This document shows, piece by piece, positions 36,998 through 47,142 of a stretch of DNA of 64,000 nt. A program made the translations under genes and the position numbers. The stretch is from Fuerstiella sp041398845. Its GTDB lineage: Bacteria > Planctomycetota > Planctomycetia > Planctomycetales > Planctomycetaceae. Below the pieces are notes generated by a model. That model did not search any database. It was not told the DNA's origin and worked only from the letters and a program-made list of their open reading frames with translations. Where the stretch lies: positions 62,001-126,000 of the forward strand of contig JAWKTZ010000009.1 of the NCBI GenBank assembly GCA_041398845.1. Reading direction: 5' to 3'. Each line of letters opens with the position of its first letter. Within the stretch, counting starts at the first letter, position 1.

Positions 36998-37845
36998 ATC
37001 GGCCAGCGACTCCGCCTGCGGTTCAAAGGAAAACAGTCGGGAACGGATGTGGCCACCAAACAGATGGTAAGCCCAGAGAAGGAATGCGACCTGCGAAGAG
37101 ACGGAGACGACAACAAATCCGTTCCCGGCTTGCTGAATTGTCGCGTTCGGAAATGAGTTCCCGATGAGACTGGAAAAAAAGAGCAAAAAAAAATGTCCCG
37201 ACGCTGATTGGCTCAGAGTTTAACGGCGATTCGGCGGCAGGGTCTACGCCGAAACCTGCCGAACCGTTCGAGTTTTTTCGGCAACTTCTGCCGGACTTCG
37301 TTAGCCGCCAACGCGTGTTGTGTAACAACGCCGTGTCAGGACGCGTGACAAGTAACAAAACCATCGCATCTTTTGCCCACTGCCTGAATTCACAGCAAGT
37401 GCGGGTAAGTGCTACCTGCCCTGGAAAATGTCTGTTAAGAAATCTCAATCGTGGCTTGCTGCACACTTTTCAAGCGAATTCGACACGGTAGTTTTACCAG
37501 TGTTGGCACCTTTTTGACTTGTTGACCTCAGGAAACGGAAGCGAGGCCGTTTCTTTAAGACTGGACCACCCAAGTGTCACCGGAACTGGACGCATCATCG
37601 ATGCTGGCCGTTTCGGACCAGAATCTGCCCGCGTTGGCTTTCTCCGTGAGATCTGCGGACGGCAGAACGCTCACAGGAAAGCCGACGAATCGTGCCGCCC
37701 CTCGTCAGCCATTCATAGCGTGCCTGTTGTCTCCTGTCTCCCTCTTGATCCACGCTGTCTGTCGCGTGGTGTCACCGTTGCGGTTTGTCTTCGCAGCGTG
37801 CGACGACAAACAAAGTTCTCACTTCCTTTCGTGCGGAGGTTTTCC
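36998..37845. other. Long non-coding interval upstream of the giant surface protein
   Basis: 848 bases with no supported gene. It includes two A-runs near 37170-37190 and a T-rich stretch near 37507. The region must hold divergent promoters for the DUF1207 gene and the giant protein. The in-frame extension of the giant gene to 37519 has no recognisable domain and is treated as leader. Confidence 0.6.
37783..37811 (+). promoter_or_regulatory. Leader hairpin of the giant surface protein gene
   Basis: GTTTGTC pairs with GACAAAC and TCGCA with TGCGA, separated by one mismatch, around a GCG loop; 12 paired bases in 29. It ends 23 bases before a perfect GGAGGT ribosome site at 37835-37840. Could stabilise the mRNA or be a protein-binding site. 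Confidence 0.45.
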
Positions 37846-40800
37846 ATGATTCCTGTACGTTTTCGCGAACTGTTCAACAACCGAATCTTCAAACGATCGA
37901 ATCGCCGTAACAACGTTCGGCGTCGGGCAGTGATTGAGACGCTTGAACGCCGAGCTCTGCTGACGACGTTCACCGTGGATTCGCTGGCCGACGCGGGACC
38001 TGGCACGTTGCGCCAGGCGATCGAAGATGCGAACACAAACGAGAATCCGTTCGAATTCGACGAGATCGTGTTCGACCTGCCGACGGGCAGCACAATTCTG
38101 CTGACGTCGGGTGACATCGATATCACGGAGTCGGTGGCCATTCTGGGACCGGGAGAAACCGAACTGACGATCGATGCGGGCGGGAACTCGCGCATTTTTG
38201 ACATCATCGAACAGCCTGAGACATTTCTGGGAGTCGATCTCGTCGGCGTCACTCTGTCGGGTGGTTCTGAAATCGACGGCGGTGCGATCCGAAACTCGTT
38301 CGGCAGCGTTTACATCGCCGAAAGCACACTGACCAGCAACACGGCAACTCGCGGCGGAGCGATCTATACCGAAGGGCTGTCGTTTGGAGGACCGCTGGCG
38401 TCCCTGTACCTGGACGATGTGGATATTGCGGGCAACTCCGCCGACAATGGCGGTGGTATCTACAACAACTTCGACCATGTCGAGCTGTACAACGGGTCGA
38501 CGGTAACCGGCAACACCGCCACCAACAACGGCGGCGGCATTTATACACTGGGCCAGGGCGGTGGGATTGAAGTGGGCACGCTGCTGATTTATGACGGCAG
38601 CCAGGTCAGCAACAATTCGGCCGGCAACAGCGGCGGCGGAATCTATAACGAGAACGATCACGTGGAACTGTGGGGCGACAGCCTGGTCAGCGGCAACATC
38701 GCCGGCAACGCGGGCGGAGGCATTTTCACGTTCAGCGACGGATTCAATGGGCGGGGCGAAACGCTGTACGTGCGTGACAGCCGAATCACCGGCAACTCGG
38801 CGGTTCATGGCGGCGGCATCTACAACAGCGGTGATTATGTCTCGATTTTCCGCAGCAGCGTTGACGGCAACCAGGCGATCGGAACCAGCGGCACAGGTTC
38901 CGGCGATGGACTCGGCGGAGGCATCTACAGCGAAAGTAACGAATTCGGTTTCGGTGATGTGTCCATTGACGAATCGACGGTCGCCGGGAACGTTGCTCAG
39001 GCGGGAGCTGCTGTCACGGGAGCACCGGGAGTCGGCTATGGCGGCGGTGTATACGTCGCGTCCGGTGGAGCGTTCTTCTATCAGTCGACGCTCAGCGGGA
39101 ATCAGGCACTCCGCCGTGCTGACGGTCAGGGCGAAGGCGAAGGCGGCGGGCTGTGGAGTTCTGCCGATTTCATGAACGCGGAGAATTCAACGTTCTCCGG
39201 TAACTCGGCCGACGACACCGGTGGAGGGATTTATGTCGGTGCCGTGGTCGGCGCGTCACATTCGCTGTATTACGTCACGGTCACAGACAATACCGCAGCC
39301 GACGGAGGCGGAATTTTTCATGATGACACGGCTGACTTCACTCTCGACGGAACCATCGTCGCGGGCAATGCAACCAACGATGCCACCGGAACCTTTAACA
39401 GTGGAAGTCGCTTCAATCTGATCGGAGTGGACACCGGACTTGTTGGAATCGTCGACGGCACGACCGGGAATCAGGTCGGCACAGCAGCCAGCCCCATCGA
39501 TCCGCTGCTGGGGCCGCTGCAGAACAACTTCGGTCTGACTGAAACGCACGCCCTTTTGCCAGGCAGTCCGGCCATCGATGGCAGCACCCCGAATTTGGGC
39601 CGTTTCCGCGACCAGCGTAACCTGCGGGTGTTCGGAACGCCGGATATCGGTGCATTCGAAGTGGTGCTGGACTTCGGTGATGCTCCGGCGAGCTTTCCGG
39701 TGACGCTGGCTGATGATGGTGCCCGCCACGAAGCCGGCGCATTGTTTCTCGGCAGTTCCATCGACAGCGAAGCGAACGGACAGGTATCGAACGCCGGGTT
39801 CGCGGATCGCGACGACGTTCTCGGCTTCCCCGATGACGAAGACGGCGTGACGTTTGTCGCTGCGGTGGGTGGTTTCAGCGGCCGAATTGAAGTGGTGTCG
39901 TCCGGCAGCGGATTTCTCAGCGGCTGGATCGACGCGGACGGAAGCGGCACCTGGGATGCCACCGAACAGGTCATTAACGATGTCGCCGTCGTGGCCGGTG
40001 TGAACGTCATTGATTTCAACCTGCCCGGTCCGCCGATTCTGTCGGCAACGAATGCAATCGCCAGATTCCGGTTGAATTCCAGCGGCGGACTGGCACCGAC
40101 AGGAGCCGCAACGGACGGCGAAGTCGAAGACTATGCTCTGCAGATCGATCCGGTGGTTCTTCCGGACGGCACGCCCGGCGGCTTCACGTTTACGACCGTC
40201 GCTCCTCCGCGCATTCGTCGCTGGTACGACCCGGAAGTCGCGGTTGGCTACGACTACGAAGTCAATCCGGGAGGTGACAACTTCACGGCCGTCGAATTCG
40301 TCTCCGGATTCGGCGACGACCAGTACACGATCGAGTTCATCGACGGTGCGGGTGTGATGCAGGTGGTCACAGTCGGCGACTTCGAACTGTTTGATTTTGA
40401 GGATCCGGCGCAGGGCAACACATCAGGCGGTGTGAGTTTCTTCCGAGTGACGGGCATCGAACCCGAAGCGGGACTCGATCCGGATGACCCCGCCGCATTC
40501 CCGACCGGCCTGGCGTTCGCAGACGCGGACGACAACGGCGAAGCCATCGTCGACTTCACGATGACTCCGCTGGCGACACCGGTGGCCGAAGACGACGCCT
40601 ACGAAGTCGACGAAGACAACGTGCTGAATACCAACATTCTGGAATCCAGCGTGCTCGACAACGACACGGACCGCAACGACGACGAACTGACGGCGGTGCT
40701 GGTGTCATCCACATCCAACGGCACGCTGGTCCTCAACGACAACGGCACGTTTGTCTACACGCCAAATGAAAACTTCAACGGCACCGATTCGTTCACGTAC

Positions 40801-42450
40801 GTTGCGAACGACGGCCTGGGCGATTCTGATCCCGCGACCGTGACGATCACGATCAACCCGGTGAATGATGCTCCGGTGGCAGTGCCGGATGACGCTGAGA
40901 CCGACGAAGACACGGCTGTCGTCATCGACGTGCTCGCCAACGACTTCGATGTCGACGGCGACGATCTGACAGTCGATCCGCAGGAAGATCCTTCCAACGG
41001 GACGATCGTTATCAATGAGGACGGAACGATCACGTACACGCCGAACGAGAACTTCAACGGCGAAGATTCGTTTACCTATCTGATCGGCGACGGTCAGGCC
41101 GTTTCAGAAATCGTGACCGTGACGATCACGGTCAATCCCGTCAATGATGCTCCGGTTGCCGGCGATGATGAAGCGGCAACTGATGAAGACACATCCGTCG
41201 TCATCGACCTGCTGGCCAACGACAATGACATCGACGGCGATGATCTGACGGTTGGTATTACCGGCGGGCCGGTCAACGGAACTCTGACGGAAAACGAAGA
41301 CGGCACGTTCACGTATACGCCGGCGGAAAACTTCAACGGCACGGATACCATCACCTACACGGTGACCGACGGAGAGCTGCTGTCAAACGAAGCGACCGTG
41401 ACGATCACCGTCAACCCGGTCAACGATGCTCCGGTGGCCGTTGATGATTCGGACAGCACCTCAGAAGGAGACTCTGTTGAGATCGATGTGCTGATCAACG
41501 ATACCGATGCGGAAGACGACAACCTGACCGTCGCCAGCGTGACTCAGCCTGCCAACGGAACGGCTGTCATCAACGCAGACGGCTCAATCACGTATACACC
41601 GGACTCCGGTTTCAGCGGGACCGATACGTTTACGTACATTGCCAATGACGGACATGCCGATTCCAACGTGGCGACGGTGACGGTGACGGTAGAGCCCGGG
41701 ACCGGCGGAGGTGACCCGACGGCCGAACTTGTTCCCGATCCGCTGAATCCGTCACAGACCGCTCTGCTGGTCAACGGCACCTCGGAAAACGATACCATCG
41801 TGATTCGACGGCTGAACAACGGGAAACTTCGTGTGCGAGCCAACGGTGAGAACATCGGTGACTTCAGCGGTGCGGATGTCGTGATCGCCAACGGTCTGGA
41901 AGGAAACGATGTAATTCGCATTCACGACGAAACGATTGTGGATGCTCGACTGTACGGCAATGACGGCAACGATCGTCTGTACGCTGGCCTGGCCGGAATC
42001 AACCTGCTCGATGGTGGTCAGGGCAACGACCGTCTGTATGCCAGCCCGCTGGGCAGTTCCGTCATGGTCGGTGGAAGCGGCAATGATCGACTATATGGTG
42101 GATTGCTGTCTCGTGACGTTCTGATTGGTGGAACGGGGCGGGATCAACTGGAAGGCGGATTCCTCGGTGGCAGCATTCTGATTGGTGGAACCACCGACTT
42201 CGACAATGATGCGGCAGCTCTGTCGGCCATTCAGGCCGAATGGAACTCCAGCCGATCAACGTCGCGTCGAATCAGGAATCTGCGAAACGGTGGTGGACTG
42301 AACGGCAGCGTGGTACTGAATCCCGGCAACACCGTCCACGACGACAATGCCGTAGACCAGTTGTTCGGCGGGCTCTTTACCGACTGGTTCTTTGACCTGG
42401 GGAACGATCAGTTGAAGAACCGCTGGTTCAATGACTATGTTTCTCGTTAA
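37846..42450 (+). CDS. Giant secreted LEPR-XLL-like protein with beta-helix, GEVED, cadherin-like and RTX-like repeats
   Basis: 1534 residues; ATG follows GGAGGT by 5 bases. An Arg-rich N-terminus leads to LERRALL at residues 33-39, a variant of the planctomycete LEPR-XLL export-associated motif. Residues about 40-605 form a right-handed beta-helix with many N(S/T)AxxxGGGIY turns. A GEVED domain runs about 606-765 (DFGDAPASFP to GEVEDYALQ), an unassigned beta domain 765-905, then four cadherin/Ig-like repeats 910-1285 (FNGTDSFTY, ATVTITVNPVNDAPVA), and calcium-binding RTX-like repeats 1288-1448 (GNDGNDRLYAG). Likely secreted or surface-attached adhesin or matrix protein. No transporter genes flank it. 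Confidence 0.9.
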   Translation: MIPVRFRELFNNRIFKRSNRRNNVRRRAVIETLERRALLTTFTVDSLADAGPGTLRQAIEDANTNENPFEFDEIVFDLPTGSTILLTSGDIDITESVAILGPGETELTIDAGGNSRIFDIIEQPETFLGVDLVGVTLSGGSEIDGGAIRNSFGSVYIAESTLTSNTATRGGAIYTEGLSFGGPLASLYLDDVDIAGNSADNGGGIYNNFDHVELYNGSTVTGNTATNNGGGIYTLGQGGGIEVGTLLIYDGSQVSNNSAGNSGGGIYNENDHVELWGDSLVSGNIAGNAGGGIFTFSDGFNGRGETLYVRDSRITGNSAVHGGGIYNSGDYVSIFRSSVDGNQAIGTSGTGSGDGLGGGIYSESNEFGFGDVSIDESTVAGNVAQAGAAVTGAPGVGYGGGVYVASGGAFFYQSTLSGNQALRRADGQGEGEGGGLWSSADFMNAENSTFSGNSADDTGGGIYVGAVVGASHSLYYVTVTDNTAADGGGIFHDDTADFTLDGTIVAGNATNDATGTFNSGSRFNLIGVDTGLVGIVDGTTGNQVGTAASPIDPLLGPLQNNFGLTETHALLPGSPAIDGSTPNLGRFRDQRNLRVFGTPDIGAFEVVLDFGDAPASFPVTLADDGARHEAGALFLGSSIDSEANGQVSNAGFADRDDVLGFPDDEDGVTFVAAVGGFSGRIEVVSSGSGFLSGWIDADGSGTWDATEQVINDVAVVAGVNVIDFNLPGPPILSATNAIARFRLNSSGGLAPTGAATDGEVEDYALQIDPVVLPDGTPGGFTFTTVAPPRIRRWYDPEVAVGYDYEVNPGGDNFTAVEFVSGFGDDQYTIEFIDGAGVMQVVTVGDFELFDFEDPAQGNTSGGVSFFRVTGIEPEAGLDPDDPAAFPTGLAFADADDNGEAIVDFTMTPLATPVAEDDAYEVDEDNVLNTNILESSVLDNDTDRNDDELTAVLVSSTSNGTLVLNDNGTFVYTPNENFNGTDSFTYVANDGLGDSDPATVTITINPVNDAPVAVPDDAETDEDTAVVIDVLANDFDVDGDDLTVDPQEDPSNGTIVINEDGTITYTPNENFNGEDSFTYLIGDGQAVSEIVTVTITVNPVNDAPVAGDDEAATDEDTSVVIDLLANDNDIDGDDLTVGITGGPVNGTLTENEDGTFTYTPAENFNGTDTITYTVTDGELLSNEATVTITVNPVNDAPVAVDDSDSTSEGDSVEIDVLINDTDAEDDNLTVASVTQPANGTAVINADGSITYTPDSGFSGTDTFTYIANDGHADSNVATVTVTVEPGTGGGDPTAELVPDPLNPSQTALLVNGTSENDTIVIRRLNNGKLRVRANGENIGDFSGADVVIANGLEGNDVIRIHDETIVDARLYGNDGNDRLYAGLAGINLLDGGQGNDRLYASPLGSSVMVGGSGNDRLYGGLLSRDVLIGGTGRDQLEGGFLGGSILIGGTTDFDNDAAALSAIQAEWNSSRSTSRRIRNLRNGGGLNGSVVLNPGNTVHDDNAVDQLFGGLFTDWFFDLGNDQLKNRWFNDYVSR

Positions 42451-42497
42451 CACACAATCTGTCCCTCGTCGGTGACGGACAGAGGCCGTTGATGATC

Positions 42498-42535
42498 GGG
42501 CTCGGCTTTCAAGGAAAGCCGAGCCCTGTTCTTTT
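42498..42535 (+). terminator. Rho-independent terminator after the giant gene
   Basis: Perfect 13-bp stem GGGCTCGGCTTTC / GAAAGCCGAGCCC around a 3-base loop AAG, followed by TGTTCTTTTC. 47 bases downstream of the stop codon. Confidence 0.9.
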
Positions 42536-42706
42536 CACGTGCAGCCTGATCTGATCGTGTGCAACCATGCTCCTTTCCTTTATCCGGCCTTGTCGTGCTG
42601 AAGACCTGTCTGAGCCGGCTGGCAACGATGTGACCGAACTTCGCATAACGTTCGACAAAGCGAACTGCAGCCTTGTCCTGCGTGGAATGTGAAAACGAAG
42701 CCGAAC

Positions 42707-43375
42707 TCAGCGATAGAACTGCTTCAACCAGTCCGGAGAGGCTCCCGCGTGAGCGGCGGCGATGATTGCCCAGTTGCGCAATGTCTGTCGGATCAGACCG
42801 CAACGCTGCCAGCGGCGGGCCGACACGGTCACTCGACTGTTTAACAGGACGACACGGCCGCGCCGCTTGAGCGTTTTCATCAGGTACAGGTCTTCCAGAA
42901 AACTGATCTCCGGAAATCCGCCAAACGACAGGAAGTCGGCAGCTCGCACAAAAATGGCCTGATCGCCGTACGCCCACTTCAAAAGACGGACTCGCCAGCC
43001 ATTCCCGGCTTCAGCCACTCGATAACGCCACCCGGGCTGATCGATCGTCTGGCGGAAGCACCCCGCAATCACGCCAGGCGACTGACGACATCGTTCTCGA
43101 ATTTCCACGAGGCAGCCGGGGGCAAGGCAACAGTCTGCATGCAGAAACACAAACACATCCCCGGTGGCCATGAAGGCTGCTGCGTTCTGTTGCACGGCTC
43201 GCCCCGGAGCCGTTACCACAACAGTAGTCGCCAGCTCCTGAGCACAGCCAACGGTGTCGTCGGTGCTGCCGCCGTCTGCCACAACCACTTCGTCGGCTCC
43301 GGCCGTCAGAGCACTTTGAATTGCCTGGCGAACATGGCCTTGTTCGTTCAGCGTCGGAATGATCACAGAAACCTT
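42707..43375 (-). CDS. Family 2 glycosyltransferase (TIGR04283-like)
   Basis: About 223 residues starting VSVIIPTLNEQGHVRQAI, with the GT2 nucleotide-sugar motifs VVVADGGSTDDT and VFVFLHADC, and the acceptor-side motif FPEISFLEDLYLMKTLKRRG typical of the TIGR04283 subgroup. There is no ATG: the likely start is a TTG at 43376-43378 that overlaps the glnD stop codon as TTGA, which points to translational coupling. No membrane segments, so it is cytoplasmic. The acceptor is unknown. Confidence 0.88.
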   Translation of the reverse strand, partial: KVSVIIPTLNEQGHVRQAIQSALTAGADEVVVADGGSTDDTVGCAQELATTVVVTAPGRAVQQNAAAFMATGDVFVFLHADCCLAPGCLVEIRERCRQSPGVIAGCFRQTIDQPGWRYRVAEAGNGWRVRLLKWAYGDQAIFVRAADFLSFGGFPEISFLEDLYLMKTLKRRGRVVLLNSRVTVSARRWQRCGLIRQTLRNWAIIAAAHAGASPDWLKQFYR

Positions 43376-46170
43376 CAAGACGCATCCCGGTCACTTCGCA
43401 ACTGGTACAGTTCCTGCATCAGATGATTCCGCAGACGTTCAAGCCGCTCGGGGTCTTCCAGTTTATGGCCCGATTCGTCCACCACATAAAAGACGTCGAC
43501 CACCTGGTCAACATTCGTTGCGATCCGGGTCAGTTCCACCGACAGGTCGTGCTGGTAGAGCGTCAATGCCAGAGTATACAGCAGGCCGGGACTGTCCATG
43601 GCAAACACATCGATGACGGTGTGCTTTTCGGAACAGTCATTGTCGATTGAAACGTGCGGGTCAACGGGTTCGATGATGCGTTTGGCCTTGCGAGACCGAA
43701 ACAGTCCACTGCGTCGAAAAATGTGGTCCACCGTGGTTTTGCCGGTCAGAACACTGGCCAGAGCCGTGCAGACTTCCTGTATCCGATGTTGCGGTACCTG
43801 GCCCGTGAAGTCGTTGTCGCTGACCAGAAAGGAACCAATCATTGTCCCACCGGCCGTCGTACAGGACTGAGCCGCGTGGATGTCTGTGCGAACTCCCGAA
43901 AGAACGCCGGCCACTTTGTGGAAGGCCCCCTTTTCAAAATGGCTGCTGGCGAAAATGCGGTAGGTCACGGTATCGGTTTCGCGATCGTATTCCCCTTCAA
44001 TGCGGACTTCGGTGTCGTTTAGCTGGCGAATGTAGTCCAGATCCTTTGCAATGCGATCCGGCTCTTCCATCATCAGATAAAACGGCGGCAACGCATCCAG
44101 TTGACGGTCAATCCATTCCGGCCATTCCTGAATTGCCTCAATGGTGTCTGCCGCAGCCGGTGTCGACGGAATCGCAGCAACCGCAGAAGGAACCGTCGCC
44201 GGCAGATTTGGTGCCAGTGATGCTCGAACGTGTTCGCGAATCAACTGCAGTCGTTCTCGTTCCAGATGATTGATGGGGCGACCGCTTAGAATCAGCATGG
44301 TGCGGTTGTACAGATCGGCCAGCAGGTCGCCCTTCCAGTCGGTCCACACATCCGGTCCCACGGCTTTGATGTCGGCGACCGAGAGCACGTACAACATTCG
44401 CAGCAGCTCGGGAGCACCCACAAGGCGAGCAAAGTCAATCAGCAGTGCCTGGTCTGTGATGTCGCGGCGAAACGCCAGATCCGGCATGATCAGATGCTGG
44501 CGGACGAGCATCATCATCATGCGTTTCTTATGTTCAGCCACCTGCAGGCGACCGGCAATTTCCTCTGCAATCTTTTCTCCGATCACACTGTGATCACCGT
44601 CGCGGCCCTTGCCGATGTCATGCAGAATCAACGACAGATGCAGAGTGGCCTTGTGTCGGACACTGTCGTAGGCCGTGCCGACCGGGCCATCGTCGTCTGC
44701 CAGAGCTACGACTTCATCGATGGTTTTCAGAGTATGTTCGTCAACCGTGTAGCTGTGATACTGATTGAACTGCATCAGACAGCGAATTTCAGCCATCGGT
44801 GGAATCAGCCAGTCCAGAACTTCCGTTTCATACATCGCTCGCAGCGTCAGCGGCAGACCGTGTCCCGACCGCAGGATCGTTCGAAATCGTCCACAGCTTC
44901 CTCGGCTCGGTTCGTTCGGAAGTCGAGCGGACACTTTTCCGATGACTTTACGCAGTTCGGCCGACAGAGTCGCCTGATGTTCGGCCGCTGCGACAAACAC
45001 ATCCATGACCTGTTCCGGATGTTTGCGAAACGTCGCCAGCAGATCGTCCGTGGCATTCAGGACTCCGTCCTGGATGGAGAGTCCTTTGGGGGTTCTCGGT
45101 GACAGGATCACGTTCTTCAGCCGCGAAAACAGCGACGGCCGATGTTCGGTTTCCGTCACACGACGAGCGATCTCGGCCACACGCGATGTCTGTCGGAAGT
45201 ACTCCTGCATGAAGGTTTCCACAGCTCGCCGATGATCCGTGGACTGCTCACCCCGACTGCGCACGATTTCCAGTTGCAGATCACGAGTCAGCACGTCCTG
45301 CTTCAGACCGGCTCGACAATGCAGTTCCAGCCGCAGCGACGTCAAAAATTCGTCCGCAGAATTCAGTGCCGCCAGTTCGTGCGTACGCACCGCATTGTGT
45401 TCGAGCAGAGACCACGGTTGTGAATTTCCGAATTGAGCAAACGTGACCCAGCGAATCAGATGCAGGTCTCGCAAACCACCGGGCGACCGTTTGACATCCG
45501 GTTCCAGTTGATTGACGGAATCTCCGCGAGCCAGCCATTCGTCACGCCGTGACTTCACGCAGTCGCGGACAAAACGGTCGCCGGGGGCCTGAAAGACTTT
45601 CTTCTGAGCCAGACTGCTGAGGGATTCATAGGTCTTTCGATTTCCCAGCAGCAGACGCATATCCACCAGAGACGTCGCAAACTGCACGTCCTCTTTGGCA
45701 AAACGAATGACATCCTCGGGCGTCCTCAGGCTGTGCCCCAACTGCAGACCGGTATCCCAGCAATCGCGAACAAAGGCGCTCAGCACAGGTTCCATCGAAG
45801 CGAGTGATTTTGCTCCTGCCACCAGCAGCAGATCGACATCAGAAAACGGAGCGGGACGGCGTCGCCCGTTGCCTCCCACGCAGATCAGAGCAAAGTCGGC
45901 GTCGTGCGTGACACCATACGCCTGCAGACTGCGATTCATCATCTGCCGCAGTAAATCGTCCAGTTGATCCGAATACCAGTTGCAGATTTCAATGCCGCTG
46001 CCCCCGACTGCCTGCCGAGCGGCCGCTTCCTGACGACACTGCGTCAGAAACGTTCGTCGCGACGGAATGCTGGATACGTCCAGAGCAATAGCGGAATCAG
46101 TAGTCAAAGCAGAACGCGATCCGGGAAGGCGACAGAAAACAGCCGGACAACGTCCGGTGAGTCGTATCAT
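43375..46170 (-). CDS. glnD: [Protein-PII] uridylyltransferase / uridylyl-removing enzyme
   Basis: About 931 residues. GlnD senses glutamine and modifies PII. Order of domains: nucleotidyltransferase (VGGNGRRRPAPFSDVDLLLV), linker with PGGLRDLHLIRW, HD domain (LHLSLILHDIGKGRDGDHSVIG), and two C-terminal ACT domains (last one HTVIDVFAMDSPGLLYTLALTLYQHDLSVELTRIATNVDQVVDVFYV). The frame runs 20 residues further upstream into an R1 remnant, which is not part of the protein; ATG at 46170 is the best start but lacks a strong ribosome site. No glnB or glnA is nearby. Confidence 0.95.
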   Translation of the reverse strand: MIRLTGRCPAVFCRLPGSRSALTTDSAIALDVSSIPSRRTFLTQCRQEAAARQAVGGSGIEICNWYSDQLDDLLRQMMNRSLQAYGVTHDADFALICVGGNGRRRPAPFSDVDLLLVAGAKSLASMEPVLSAFVRDCWDTGLQLGHSLRTPEDVIRFAKEDVQFATSLVDMRLLLGNRKTYESLSSLAQKKVFQAPGDRFVRDCVKSRRDEWLARGDSVNQLEPDVKRSPGGLRDLHLIRWVTFAQFGNSQPWSLLEHNAVRTHELAALNSADEFLTSLRLELHCRAGLKQDVLTRDLQLEIVRSRGEQSTDHRRAVETFMQEYFRQTSRVAEIARRVTETEHRPSLFSRLKNVILSPRTPKGLSIQDGVLNATDDLLATFRKHPEQVMDVFVAAAEHQATLSAELRKVIGKVSARLPNEPSRGSCGRFRTILRSGHGLPLTLRAMYETEVLDWLIPPMAEIRCLMQFNQYHSYTVDEHTLKTIDEVVALADDDGPVGTAYDSVRHKATLHLSLILHDIGKGRDGDHSVIGEKIAEEIAGRLQVAEHKKRMMMMLVRQHLIMPDLAFRRDITDQALLIDFARLVGAPELLRMLYVLSVADIKAVGPDVWTDWKGDLLADLYNRTMLILSGRPINHLERERLQLIREHVRASLAPNLPATVPSAVAAIPSTPAAADTIEAIQEWPEWIDRQLDALPPFYLMMEEPDRIAKDLDYIRQLNDTEVRIEGEYDRETDTVTYRIFASSHFEKGAFHKVAGVLSGVRTDIHAAQSCTTAGGTMIGSFLVSDNDFTGQVPQHRIQEVCTALASVLTGKTTVDHIFRRSGLFRSRKAKRIIEPVDPHVSIDNDCSEKHTVIDVFAMDSPGLLYTLALTLYQHDLSVELTRIATNVDQVVDVFYVVDESGHKLEDPERLERLRNHLMQELYQLRSDRDAS

Positions 46171-46218
46171 AGCCGGAATGGTGCCAGTCGGACAGAGATT
46201 TCCATTCGCCGGAAATTT

Positions 46219-46270
46219 GCCGCCCTCCAAAGCGTCAGACCCGGGTCAGAACCCTTTTTCCGATAGCCTC
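46219..46270. repeat. R1 partial element, copy 3
   Basis: Only the inner right half and the right arm remain (GCCCTCCAAAG ... CTTTTTCCGATAGCCTC), followed by TA. It sits between glnD and the anti-sigma-like gene, and the last C, read on the minus strand, is the G of that gene's TAG stop. Confidence 0.8.
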
Positions 46271-47142
46271 TATGCGTTGGGGCCGGCTTTCAGGACGTCC
46301 ACAAGCCTGGTCATGATGCCGTTGGCCTGCTGTCTGGCGTCGTCATAGTTCAGGTTACCGGCCAGTAACGCGGCATGTGTATCGTCCAGTTTTGTCTTCC
46401 AGTTCTGACACTTCTGGACAAACCAGTCTCGTTCTTCCCCATTCAGCACCGGGTGCGGGTTGGCAATCAATCGACCGCACGCGTCGCTGGTCTCCTGAAT
46501 GGCGGCCAGCAGCTTTGGTGTATCCGACAGGTCCTGAGTCGACCATTGCTGTCCGGCATCCGCCACGGCATCGAACCATTCCTGAGCCGACTCTGCGTTC
46601 GCTGTCAGCAATGCCGGATTGCTCAGACCCGTCGGCACCATGGGTTGCATCTGGTAAACAGTGACGGCCAGCAGCACGGCAGCGATTGTGGTCAGGATCC
46701 ACGTCAGACGGCCGCGCGGTGAGGATGACACGACCTGGCCCGGACGAACAACGTCTGGGGATTGTCCGCTGTCGGCAGACTGGTTCAGCTTTTCGAAGAC
46801 AGCGGCCGAAAGGTTCTGAATGTCTGAGGACGGAGGAAACTGATTCCAGTAGTCGCCGCCGAATTCGAGAACCAGCTCCTGAAGATCCAGCAGTGTTTCC
46901 GGATGTCCCAGCAGGATCTGCAACTGTTCAAGGCTCAATGCCGCCGTTCCCGACTGCAGCACCTGATCGCGCTGCGAATCCGTGATGACTTTGTCGAGCG
47001 AAAGCGGCGACCTGTTGTCGAGCGGGTTGATCAGATTCAGTTCGTCCACGAGGTCACTCAACCGAAACTCCATCAACTGCCGATCCAGCCACTTCGGCCA
47101 GTCCGCTGTCTGTTCGGGAATTGTGGTCAGAGTAATACTCAT
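46270..47142 (-). CDS. Probable anti-sigma-like membrane protein
   Basis: 290 residues with one transmembrane segment near residue 150 (LTWILTTIAAVLLAVTVY), an acidic cytoplasmic N-terminal half (MEFRLSDLVDELNLINPLD, LLDLQELVLEFGGDYWNQF) and a helical outer half. It begins with an ATGA overlap with the upstream ECF sigma gene, the standard placement of an anti-sigma factor. No zinc-type HxxxCxxC anti-sigma motif is visible, so it would be a non-canonical type. Function comes from topology and gene order only. Its TAG stop is formed by the adjoining R1 remnant. Confidence 0.65.
   Translation of the reverse strand: MSITLTTIPEQTADWPKWLDRQLMEFRLSDLVDELNLINPLDNRSPLSLDKVITDSQRDQVLQSGTAALSLEQLQILLGHPETLLDLQELVLEFGGDYWNQFPPSSDIQNLSAAVFEKLNQSADSGQSPDVVRPGQVVSSSPRGRLTWILTTIAAVLLAVTVYQMQPMVPTGLSNPALLTANAESAQEWFDAVADAGQQWSTQDLSDTPKLLAAIQETSDACGRLIANPHPVLNGEERDWFVQKCQNWKTKLDDTHAALLAGNLNYDDARQQANGIMTRLVDVLKAGPNA

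Noticed and set aside
37519..37845. N-terminal extension of the giant surface protein
   Set aside because: The extra 109 codons contain no domain, and a perfect GGAGGT site precedes the ATG at 37846, where the typical Arg-rich LEPR-XLL-like N-terminus begins.
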